Assembly: GCA_023248455.1 (NCBI GenBank)
Contig: JAHFEN010000053.1
Span: 1-6,014, forward strand
DNA from: Microcaldota archaeon
GTDB taxonomy: Archaea; Micrarchaeota; Micrarchaeia; Anstonellales; Anstonellaceae
Length of the DNA stretch: 6,014 nucleotides
Reading direction: 5' to 3'
Part shown: positions 1 through 4,768 of the stretch, one piece after another
Layout of the letters: each line of letters begins with the position of its first letter
How positions within the stretch are numbered: position 1 is the stretch's first letter
The notes under the pieces: model-generated
The model's database searches: none
What the model was told of the DNA's origin: nothing
Seen by the model: only the letters and a program-made list of their open reading frames with translations
Program-made: the position numbers and the translations under genes

Positions 1-51
1 AGCCTTAATAGCCAGACTGTGGTATTTTGCCCATTGGGAGACTGAATCAGC

Positions 52-465
52 ATGAAAGTCTACACCAAGTACGTGTGGTTCAACACCAAAGAGAAGCGCG
101 AGATAGTGCCCATGACGCACGAGGCTGAAATTGCACTTGCCGAAGCTGGCGTCAATGAGGGCTTTGTGCTTGTGTCGGCAATGCACATCACTTCTTCGGT
201 GTTCGTGAACGACTACGAGCACGGGCTTTGGGAGGACATAATGACCTGGCTGGAAAAGCTCGCGCCTGCCAGGCATGACTACAAGCACCACAAGACAGGT
301 GAGGACAATGCTGATGCGCACCTCAAGAGGCTCTTGATGGGCCACCAGGTGATTCTGCCCATTACAAAAGGCAAGCTTGACCTGGGGCAGTGGGAGCAGC
401 TATTTTACGGCGAATTCGACGGGCAGAGGAACAAGCGCGTGATAATCAAGGTATTCGGGGAATGA
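52..465 (+). CDS. YjbQ/UPF0047 family protein (secondary thiamine-phosphate synthase-like)
   Basis: This 137-residue protein has the usual length of the UPF0047/YjbQ family, small soluble beta-rich proteins that form trimers. Some members have weak thiamine-phosphate synthase activity, but the true role is unsettled. Family landmarks are visible in order: the HITSSVFVNDYE segment at residues 45-56 (families usually have HTTxxvxinE), the NADAHLK motif at 86-92, the proline and glycines of the P-x3-G-x-L-x-LG-x-W strand at 103-114, and the C-terminal FDGxRxxRVIIKV strand at 122-134. His45 and His90 fit conserved family histidines. The ATG at 52 starts right at the family's N-terminus; a GGGAG at 36-40 lies 11 bases upstream, a loose ribosome binding site. 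The start overlaps an upstream reading frame ending in TGA at 53-55, so the gene may be the last of an operon entering from the left. The family call is firm; the enzymatic activity is inferred. Confidence 0.93.
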   Translation: MKVYTKYVWFNTKEKREIVPMTHEAEIALAEAGVNEGFVLVSAMHITSSVFVNDYEHGLWEDIMTWLEKLAPARHDYKHHKTGEDNADAHLKRLLMGHQVILPITKGKLDLGQWEQLFYGEFDGQRNKRVIIKVFGE

Positions 466-483
466 AATTGGACGAAAGGCAGG

Positions 484-497
484 AAAATAAATATATT
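484..497 (+). promoter_or_regulatory. TATA box for the DUF4389 gene
   Basis: An AT-only run (AAATAAATATATT) preceded by purines (GGAAA, a plausible BRE) sits in the 63-base gap after the YjbQ gene. Archaeal transcription usually starts about 25 bases downstream, here near 513-518. That leaves a short leader containing the GGAGGG ribosome binding site at 516-521. Confidence 0.6.
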
Positions 498-528
498 CGA
501 TGAATGAGTTTGGTTGGAGGGTGGAAAC

Positions 529-810
529 ATGAAAACAGTCAAAATAGAGGTGAAATCCGCTGAAGCGGCAAGCAGGAAGGAACTTATAGTCAGGTTTGTC
601 TGGGGGGCAATTGCAGGGGTGATACTCAGCATCATTGGCCTGTTCGCAGGCATTGCGTGGTTTGTGCAATTCTTCCACATACTTGCGACAAGAAAGAGAC
701 ATCCTGCTCTGCAAAAATTCATGAATTCCTGGAACACTGCCCGCTCGCAGCTCCTCTTCTATACAATGCTTTCCACAGACGAGAGGCCGCCTCTGTTCCC
801 AGAGTTTTGA
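529..810 (+). CDS. DUF4389 family small membrane protein
   Basis: This is a 93-residue protein of unknown function. A short charged N-terminus (KTVKIEVKSAEAASRKEL) precedes one long hydrophobic stretch at about residues 22-50, enough for one membrane helix or a tight hairpin. The C-terminal half matches the DUF4389 pattern as I recall it: WFVQFFHIL, then a basic T-R-K-R-H-P turn, an aromatic helix with FMNSW, the FYTMLSTDE segment, and a final PPLFPEF. DUF4389 proteins are short membrane proteins with no established activity. I chose the ATG at 529 over the in-frame TTG at 514 because GGAGGG at 516-521 is an ideal ribosome binding site seven bases before 529, and because the TATA box predicts a transcript start at or after 514. 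It appears to be transcribed alone from its own promoter. Confidence 0.8.
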   Translation: MKTVKIEVKSAEAASRKELIVRFVWGAIAGVILSIIGLFAGIAWFVQFFHILATRKRHPALQKFMNSWNTARSQLLFYTMLSTDERPPLFPEF

Positions 811-896
811 CTCACAAACTGCGGCGTGAAATCTGAGGGTCGGCGAGATGCCAAGTGGAGGCCTGTCGCACCATGTGCCGAAGAAATACCAGCCGC

Positions 897-904
897 TTAT
901 AAAG
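897..904 (+). promoter_or_regulatory. TATA box for the zinc-ribbon gene
   Basis: TTATAAAG stands out in an otherwise mixed-composition gap. The predicted transcript start is near 925, giving a leader of about 38 bases that holds a small hairpin (929-944) and a ribosome binding site GGTGA at 954-958, four bases before the ATG at 963. Confidence 0.55.
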
Positions 905-928
905 GGAGCACCTCAAAACATATCTATC

Positions 929-944
929 TGGGTTAGAATACCCA
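929..944 (+). promoter_or_regulatory. Small inverted repeat in the zinc-ribbon gene leader
   Basis: TGGGT at 929-933 and ACCCA at 940-944 are perfect inverted arms around a six-base loop. The element lies where the transcript should begin, between the TATA box and the ribosome binding site. It could be a 5' hairpin on the mRNA or a repressor half-site pair. Arms of only five bases can arise by chance, so this is a candidate only. Confidence 0.3.
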
Positions 945-962
945 AGATAAATAGGTGAAAAA

Positions 963-1190
963 ATGAGTTTTGACGACGACAGCGGAGGATATGGAGGAAG
1001 AGGCGGCGGCCGTGGCGGAAGAGGCGGCGGCTTTGGCAGAGGCGGAGGCGGCGGAGGATACGGCGGCCCGCGCGACATGCACAAGACAATCTGCTCTGAC
1101 TGCGGCCAGGAGTGCGAAGTGCCCTTCAAGCCGACAGAAGGAAGGCCTGTATATTGCAGGGACTGCTTCCCCAAGCACAAGAAATTCTAA
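963..1190 (+). CDS. RGG-rich protein with CxxC-x17-CxxC zinc ribbon
   Basis: This 75-residue protein has two parts. Residues 8-35 are almost only Gly, Arg, Tyr and Phe, with repeated GGRGG and GYGG units like eukaryotic RGG boxes, which bind RNA and are disordered. Residues 39-75 form a Cys4 ribbon: Cys44, Cys47, Cys65 and Cys68, spaced CxxC-x17-CxxC, with the conserved-looking VPFKPTEGRPVYCRDCF stretch. I recall closely similar ribbons (EVPFxPTEGRPVYC) as small abundant proteins in DPANN archaea and some CPR bacteria, often annotated only as zinc-ribbon proteins. A nucleic-acid-binding, possibly RNA-chaperone-like role is inference from composition. It starts at an ATG four bases after GGTGA, has its own TATA box, and is followed by a strong-looking terminator, so it is probably monocistronic. 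The GGC/GGA-rich 5' half gives long antisense and frame-shifted open frames, which I regard as composition artefacts. Confidence 0.9.
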   Translation: MSFDDDSGGYGGRGGGRGGRGGGFGRGGGGGGYGGPRDMHKTICSDCGQECEVPFKPTEGRPVYCRDCFPKHKKF

Positions 1191-1191
1191 G

Positions 1192-1256
1192 GATTAGAAC
1201 TTACTAGTTCGCAATCTGGCGTTTCTTGAGTTTTTTCTTTTTTGTTTTATTTTTCA
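1192..1256 (+). terminator. Hairpin plus T-tract terminator
   Basis: Two bases after the zinc-ribbon stop codon an interrupted stem forms: GATT (1192-1195) with AATC (1213-1216), and GAACT (1197-1201) with AGTTC (1206-1210), closing a TACT loop. About 14 bases further lies a T-dominated tract (1231-1255). Archaeal termination mainly needs the T-tract; the hairpin gives it a bacterial intrinsic-terminator look. It also separates this gene from the convergent DUF373 gene ending at 1267. Confidence 0.7.
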
Positions 1257-1266
1257 AATGTTAGCG

Positions 1267-2511
1267 TCAGCCTTTTGCCATCACGCGCTCGCCGATGGAG
1301 GAGACCTCCTCAAGGGGCAGGGAGAGCTTTTGGCCGAGAGGGGACTTATATATTACTGTTGATTCCTTGGGGTCCACTCCCATGATTTTCCCCAGGTACG
1401 AGCCGTTTTCCGAGAAGAGCTCCTTGTTTTCGAGCTTAATTTTCGAGACAATGTTGATTTTTATTGCTTTCATGACCCAGATGCCCGCAAAGCCGAAAAG
1501 CATGCCGGATACGATGGCGAGCAGGAAGTCCGAGAACGACGTGTACGGGGGCGCGGTGTTGAGCACCCAGTCGGACGCCACCGAGAGCACGAACCAGACG
1601 ATGGCAGTGGTCATTGCGTAAAGGCCGTACTTGGGCAGCTCGATTTTCCTCTGCTCCTTTTCGTTCAGAATGTCCACCATCTTGCCGGCAATGAGTATCA
1701 TGAGGGAGATGGAGAGCAGGTTGGCAAGGGTTTTCACCATGAGCGCCGTGGTCTTCACCCCGTCCATCCCGCCCTCAACCGCCTCAGCGTAGCGCTGGAA
1801 GGCCGTCCATCCTGAAACGAGAAGCATGATGAAGAAAAACAGGTATACAATGCTTGAAATCCTGTCCACCGAGAACTTGAATGCCGAGGCAGCCCGAAGC
1901 ACCCTCTCCTCGATGCCGAATGCCTTTGCGCCAAGGTAAACGGCAAGTATCCCGGCAATCACCTCAAGGCCCCAGCCAAGGTAGCGGCTCACCGCGTACA
2001 ATATCAGGAGAAGCGCGGGCGTGCCGAATATCAGGCGAGCGTAGTGAGGCTCCTTCAGCTTTTCGAGAATCACGAAATATGTCTTCTCAAGCTCCTTTGC
2101 CTGCTTCATGACCACTATTTCCACGCCGTCTATCTTGAGGCGCGAGCGGATGACCGGGAGTATCTGCTCGTCCGATGCGCCGTCGGAGACGAATATGCAG
2201 GAATCCGCCGGGAAATCGGAGAGCACGCGCTCCAGCTGGGCGGTTATTTCCTTGTCTGCCTTGTAGCCAAGCGAGGATGATCCCGAAAGCGTGGCTATCT
2301 GCACGCCTGATTCAGAGGCGAGAGAGTCGTAAATGCCGATTGCGCGGAATATGGTGTTGGCGTCGGTCTCGGTAGGGTCGGCAAGCGCAAGCTTGGTGGC
2401 TGCGTCAAGGTTGGCCTCCCTGCCCACCACTGGTCCAGATATCTTCGCCTTCTCGTAGAGGTCGTTGTCCCGGTCGATGCAGAGCACCAACTTGCCCTTT
2501 TTTGCTGCCAT
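1267..2511 (-). CDS. DUF373 family membrane protein with PRC-barrel-like C-terminal tail
   Basis: This 414-residue archaeal DUF373 protein has no established biochemical function. The N-terminal soluble part, residues 7-150, shows an alternating strand/helix pattern: the VLCIDRDND strand and acidic loop (9-17), GPVVGREANLDAATKLALADPTETDAN (26-52), SGSSS (76-80), and FVSDGASDEQILPVI (107-121). Hydrophobic segments follow at about 159-178, 181-199, 218-236, 258-276, 297-318 and 327-349. The last 50 residues return to soluble sequence: KELFSENGSYLGKI, a beta-rich middle, then LPLEEVSSIGERVM. That tail resembles a PRC-barrel domain and makes the protein longer than I would expect for DUF373 alone. 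The start is the ATG at 2511-2509, nine bases after a perfect GGAGG (2525-2521). Another ATG at 2527-2525 is out of frame. The gene is divergent from csl4 and convergent with the zinc-ribbon gene, so it is transcribed alone. Confidence 0.93.
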   Translation of the reverse strand: MAAKKGKLVLCIDRDNDLYEKAKISGPVVGREANLDAATKLALADPTETDANTIFRAIGIYDSLASESGVQIATLSGSSSLGYKADKEITAQLERVLSDFPADSCIFVSDGASDEQILPVIRSRLKIDGVEIVVMKQAKELEKTYFVILEKLKEPHYARLIFGTPALLLILYAVSRYLGWGLEVIAGILAVYLGAKAFGIEERVLRAASAFKFSVDRISSIVYLFFFIMLLVSGWTAFQRYAEAVEGGMDGVKTTALMVKTLANLLSISLMILIAGKMVDILNEKEQRKIELPKYGLYAMTTAIVWFVLSVASDWVLNTAPPYTSFSDFLLAIVSGMLFGFAGIWVMKAIKINIVSKIKLENKELFSENGSYLGKIMGVDPKESTVIYKSPLGQKLSLPLEEVSSIGERVMAKG

Positions 2512-2537
2512 GAAAATTTTCCTCCATGAAAATTTTC
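2509..2537. repeat. 16-bp tandem repeat carrying two GAAAATTTTC palindromes
   Basis: CATGAAAATTTTC occurs at 2509-2521 and again at 2525-2537, a 16-base period. Each copy holds the perfect 10-base palindrome GAAAATTTTC (2512-2521 and 2528-2537). On the minus strand the first copy contains the DUF373 start codon and the ribosome binding site lies between the palindromes, so a protein bound here would cover the translation start region. The duplicated copy also makes a second, out-of-frame ATG. It may be simple slippage duplication or a two-site operator; the sequence alone cannot decide. Confidence 0.7.
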
Positions 2538-2543
2538 AGACGT

Positions 2544-2559
2544 GGAGCCCATGGGCGCC
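2544..2559. promoter_or_regulatory. GC-rich palindrome in the DUF373 leader
   Basis: GGAGCCCATGGGCGCC is a 16-base palindrome with one mismatched pair; its 10-base core GCCCATGGGC (2547-2556) is perfect. It lies between the presumed minus-strand transcript start (near 2565) and the two AT palindromes. With no loop it suits a dimeric DNA-binding protein better than an RNA hairpin. GC-rich palindromes of this core length are not rare by chance. Confidence 0.35.
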
Positions 2560-2587
2560 GCGCTGATGGGTAGGCTTTGGCAAAAGC

Positions 2588-2602
2588 TATTTAAATATTT
2601 AA
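2588..2602. promoter_or_regulatory. Symmetric TATA box between the DUF373 and csl4 genes
   Basis: TATTTAAATATTTAA contains two overlapping perfect palindromes (2588-2597 and 2591-2602), so a TATA-binding protein could sit in either orientation. To the right it would start transcription near 2618-2625, about 30 bases before the chosen csl4 start. To the left it would start near 2565, leaving a leader of about 55 bases for DUF373. The CAAAAG on the left (2581-2586) resembles a BRE and would favour the csl4 direction. Confidence 0.65.
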
Positions 2603-2653
2603 GCAGGCAGTAAACCACTCATTCTTTGAAAAGAGATGGGAGTGCGGGTATTC

Positions 2654-3226
2654 ATGGAGAAAAAATTAGTGGTTCCAGGGGATTTCATCGGCACCGAGGA
2701 AGAATACCTCGCGGGGCACGGCACATTTGCGGAGAAGGAAAGGATATACGCCACAATCGCGGGCGAGCCACTCGATACGGAGCGCAAGCTTTCGGTGCAG
2801 CAGAAGAGGTCTCTTCGCGCGCTTCAGATAGGCACGGTGGTTATAGGCACCATCGAGAACATCGTGGAACCCATAGCGCTTGTGAGCATAAAGGCCGGGT
2901 CGGATGGCAGGGAAAGCCGCTTCGGCGAGAATCCCGACTACTCGGTGCTCCATGCGTCCATGATAAAGCGCGGCTACGTGAAGAACGTGCGGGACGAGTA
3001 CAGGATAGGGGACATCATACGCGCGAAAATAGCGGACGTGAGGAACGGCGAGCTGCGCCTTGCCACGGACGCCGACGAGCTTGGGGCTATTAAGGCATTC
3101 TGCCCCAAGTGCCGCCACCCGATGAAGCTCGAGTCAGCCATACTGAAGTGCGAATCATGCGACTGGAAGGACAACAGGAAAATCGCCAAGGACTACAGGA
3201 AGGCGGAGATTGACAGGAAGGGCTAG
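2654..3226 (+). CDS. csl4: Exosome complex RNA-binding protein Csl4
   Basis: Csl4 is one of the two S1-type cap proteins on the archaeal exosome, the 3'-to-5' RNA-degrading and tailing complex; it helps recruit RNA and DnaG to the Rrp41/Rrp42 ring. With this start the protein has 190 residues, normal for the family. Domains in order: the N-terminal LVVPGDFIGTEEEYLAGHGTF segment (5-25), an S1 OB-fold at about 52-136 (GTVVIGTIENI, then the GYVKNVRDEYRIGDIIRAKI strand region), and a C-terminal zinc ribbon with Cys150, Cys153, Cys166 and Cys169 (CPKC-x12-CESC). The basic tail ends in DRKG. An in-frame ATG at 2636 would add MGVRVF. I prefer 2654 because homologues as I recall them start just before the VPG segment and a GGGAG lies at 2637-2641, but the 12-base spacing is long, so 2636 remains possible. 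It leads the cluster with rpoL. Confidence 0.95.
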   Translation: MEKKLVVPGDFIGTEEEYLAGHGTFAEKERIYATIAGEPLDTERKLSVQQKRSLRALQIGTVVIGTIENIVEPIALVSIKAGSDGRESRFGENPDYSVLHASMIKRGYVKNVRDEYRIGDIIRAKIADVRNGELRLATDADELGAIKAFCPKCRHPMKLESAILKCESCDWKDNRKIAKDYRKAEIDRKG

Positions 3227-3249
3227 GATTTGTTTTTGCGGGGGATACT

Positions 3250-3543
3250 ATGGAGATCGTAGTGGTGAAAAACGAGAAGGATTACCTGGAAATCGAGATA
3301 AACGGAGAGGAGTACGGGCTTGTAAACATCCTAAAAGAGCTGCTTCTGGAGGACGGCAAGGTCGAGTTCGCCGCATTCCGCATGGACCACCCGCAGGCTG
3401 CAAGCCCGGTCCTTTTGATAAGGACAGCCGAAGGCAGCCCTATTTCAGCCCTCAAGGCAGCGGTGAAGAAGCTGAAAAAGCAGGCAACGGACTTCAAGGA
3501 CGCCGTTAAGGATGCAAAGAAACCCAAGTCCAGAAAGGACTAA
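3250..3543 (+). CDS. rpoL: DNA-directed RNA polymerase subunit L (Rpo11)
   Basis: Rpo11 (RpoL) pairs with Rpo3 (RpoD) to form the alpha-like platform on which archaeal RNA polymerase assembles. The 97-residue product has the family's usual length and landmarks: LEIEINGEEYGLVNILKELLL (13-33), the VEFAAFRMDHP segment (38-48) and SPVLLIRTAEG (52-62), followed by a long helix and a Lys-rich tail (KKLKKQ to KKPKSRKD). The basic tail is a little longer than the fold requires. The ATG follows GGGGGA (3240-3245) by four bases. The gene lies 23 bases after csl4 and 12 bases before the signal peptidase gene, so the three are very likely cotranscribed. I recall csl4 next to rpoL in other archaeal genomes but could not check. 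Confidence 0.96.
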   Translation: MEIVVVKNEKDYLEIEINGEEYGLVNILKELLLEDGKVEFAAFRMDHPQAASPVLLIRTAEGSPISALKAAVKKLKKQATDFKDAVKDAKKPKSRKD

Positions 3544-3555
3544 ACGGCGTGTCAA

Positions 3556-4527
3556 ATGAAGAAACCGCAAGCCGAAAAGCTGGGCATACTTGCCAACCAG
3601 AATTTTGTCTACGGGCTAATCATATTGTTCTTCATATTCTACCTGCTGTCGGGATTCTGGATGTTCGGGCTTCTAGTGGGGCTGTGCATTTTCTGGGTGG
3701 TGCTGCTCGAGTTTTGGATCGGAGCAAAGGCGCACGGCTGGAGAAGCGAGCTTTGGGAAACCGCCCTTGCGCTCCTGCTTGCGGTAGTGTTATGGTTCGG
3801 CGCAGGCTATGTGCTGCAGACCCCCTCGCCTCTGAATGCAATAGTATCCTGCTCCATGCTCCCGCATTTGCAGAGGGGCGACATGGTGGTGCTTTCAGGA
3901 GACAGGCTATCCGCGCCTCTCGAGGAGGTAAGCTCGGTTGGCGGGATAGGAACTGCGAGCGTGTACACGGGCGAGAGCAAGGTTGCGGAAGTCCATGGCT
4001 CGATTTACTCCTACTGCGCCCAGCACCAGGGATTCGCCTTGTGCAACAGCTTTGTCACAGACCCGTCAAAATTCACCGAGAGGCAGGGCGAGCTTACATT
4101 CGGGTATGGCAAATGCGGCATACTTTTCCCGAAAACGGGCGAGAGGCAGGAAGGCCCATGCGTAACCTTCCTGGAAGTGAACGGCAGGAGATACTATGAC
4201 AACCTTGGCAATGACGTGGGGGTGTATGCGCCGAACAAGGACGAGTACTATTCGCGAGTGGGGGACATAATCCACCGCGTTTTCATCAAGCTGAAAAGCG
4301 GCAATCAGACATATTTCCTTACCAAGGGGGACAACAACCCGATTTTCGACGTGCAGGTCTATGATGAGAAAAGCGGCACAGGCAACCGCCCGGTTGAAGT
4401 GCAGCGCGCAAAGGGAAGGGTGCTTGTGACAATACCAGTTGTTGGCTACCTCAAGCTTTTCATTTCCCCTGCAGGCATACTCACGCCCGAGGGCTGCGAC
4501 AGGTATTACGCGAAGTACGCTTCTTAG
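3556..4527 (+). CDS. Archaeal-type signal peptidase I (S26B family) with Cys-containing insert
   Basis: This 323-residue membrane protease should remove signal peptides on the outer face of the cytoplasmic membrane. Three hydrophobic segments (about 17-32, 34-52 and 68-87) precede the catalytic domain. The nucleophile box is SCSMLPHLQRGDMVV (98-112), with Ser100 as the expected nucleophile. His240 in GDIIHRV replaces the bacterial lysine, as in archaeal and ER signal peptidases. The last box is TKGDNN (256-261), with Asp259 as the expected acid. IPVVGYLKL (293-301) follows. Between the Ser and His boxes lie about 140 residues, much longer than in simple archaeal enzymes, with Cys154, Cys163, Cys187 and Cys202 that could form two disulfides outside the cell. 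The ribosome binding site is weak (GGCGTG at 3546-3551), as expected for a gene translated just behind rpoL. Confidence 0.93.
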   Translation: MKKPQAEKLGILANQNFVYGLIILFFIFYLLSGFWMFGLLVGLCIFWVVLLEFWIGAKAHGWRSELWETALALLLAVVLWFGAGYVLQTPSPLNAIVSCSMLPHLQRGDMVVLSGDRLSAPLEEVSSVGGIGTASVYTGESKVAEVHGSIYSYCAQHQGFALCNSFVTDPSKFTERQGELTFGYGKCGILFPKTGERQEGPCVTFLEVNGRRYYDNLGNDVGVYAPNKDEYYSRVGDIIHRVFIKLKSGNQTYFLTKGDNNPIFDVQVYDEKSGTGNRPVEVQRAKGRVLVTIPVVGYLKLFISPAGILTPEGCDRYYAKYAS

Positions 4528-4546
4528 GCTTGGCGGGAAAAGCGCG

Positions 4547-4558
4547 AAATTATTAATG
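4547..4558 (+). promoter_or_regulatory. TATA box for the GIDE-like fragment
   Basis: GAAA followed by TTATTAATG forms a BRE/TATA-like element in the 51-base gap after the signal peptidase gene. The TATA centre lies about 26 bases before the ATG at 4579, and no GGAGG-like motif is present, so the transcript is probably leaderless. A conserved-looking promoter suggests that the short gene downstream is still transcribed. Confidence 0.5.
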
Positions 4559-4578
4559 TTGAACCGCCAAATTTACCC

Positions 4579-4740
4579 ATGTCTGATGGAAGAGGGGCAG
4601 GGCTTCTTGCGGCAGGGACAATAGGCGGCTTGCTGGCGTATTACCATGGCATAACGACTTTTGCGCTTCTTAAAAAAATCGAAAATACCCCAACAAGCAA
4701 AATAATCGCCGCCTATCCTGACACGGTGGAAATCGGTTGA
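4579..4740 (+). CDS. 53-residue membrane protein, truncated GIDE-domain-like
   Basis: This is a 53-codon gene with a single hydrophobic helix at about residues 7-31 (GAGLLAAGTIGGLLAYYHGI and following), a KK stop-transfer pair at 32-33, and then IENTPTSKI (34-42) with AAYPDTVEIG at the end. The segment after the helix resembles the entry into the GIDE (E3 ubiquitin ligase-like, PF12483) domain, where I recall the pattern xDTPTSKIRSxxxGxVEIxG. Full GIDE proteins run on for roughly 200 residues; this one stops exactly at VEIG. The other two forward frames downstream also close quickly (TAG at 4766-4768 in one), and the space beyond belongs to alaX, so a simple frameshift does not restore the domain. 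It is therefore either a 3'-truncated remnant or a real mini-protein retaining the membrane anchor. The promoter upstream supports expression. The family call rests on a short motif. Confidence 0.6.
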   Translation: MSDGRGAGLLAAGTIGGLLAYYHGITTFALLKKIENTPTSKIIAAYPDTVEIG

Positions 4741-4768
4741 TTGCACGCTTCAGGGCGCAAGCGTGTAG
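4741..4768. terminator. Hairpin at the convergent junction with alaX
   Basis: CACGCTT (4744-4750) and AAGCGTG (4759-4765) form a perfect 7-bp stem with an 8-base loop; G-U, U-A and U-G pairs could lengthen it to ten. It begins directly after the stop codon at 4738-4740 and covers the last codons and stop of alaX on the other strand. A pyrimidine-rich stretch follows on the plus strand, and T-rich sequence follows on the minus strand within the small gene. It may act as a shared terminator or 3'-end stabiliser. Confidence 0.45.

Noticed and set aside
1..51. Tail of an upstream gene: one frame ends at TGA 43-45 (SLNSQTVVFCPLGD), another at TGA 53-55 overlapping the YjbQ start as ATGA
   Set aside because: Both frames are open from the window edge and too short to identify or to choose between, so no gene was called.
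811..896. Possible box C/D or other small RNA in the gap before the zinc-ribbon gene
   Set aside because: CTGA occurs once, but no RUGAUGA box lies at a suitable distance on either strand and there is no stable long stem.
848..958. A 36-codon plus-strand frame (MPSGGLSHHVPKK...) ending inside the zinc-ribbon ribosome binding site, with a GAGGG eight bases before it
   Set aside because: The zinc-ribbon TATA box lies inside it, it has no recognisable domain, and no promoter is visible before it. It is a chance frame unless conserved.
812..1180. Long antisense open frame with poly-proline runs opposite the zinc-ribbon gene, and an alanine-rich frame on the plus strand at 970-1197
   Set aside because: Both are produced by the GGC/GGA repeats of the RGG region. 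The plus-strand frame at 963 has the Cys4 ribbon, a ribosome binding site and a promoter.
2626..3118. Alternative frames overlapping csl4 on both strands
   Set aside because: Frame 2654-3226 carries the complete Csl4 domain order, including S1 and the zinc ribbon; the others are low-complexity shadows.
1300..3950. The same peptide PLEEVSS(I/V)G in the DUF373 protein (residues 399-407) and in the signal peptidase (residues 121-129)
   Set aside because: The codons differ, the flanking sequences are unrelated and the structural contexts differ, so chance is the best explanation.
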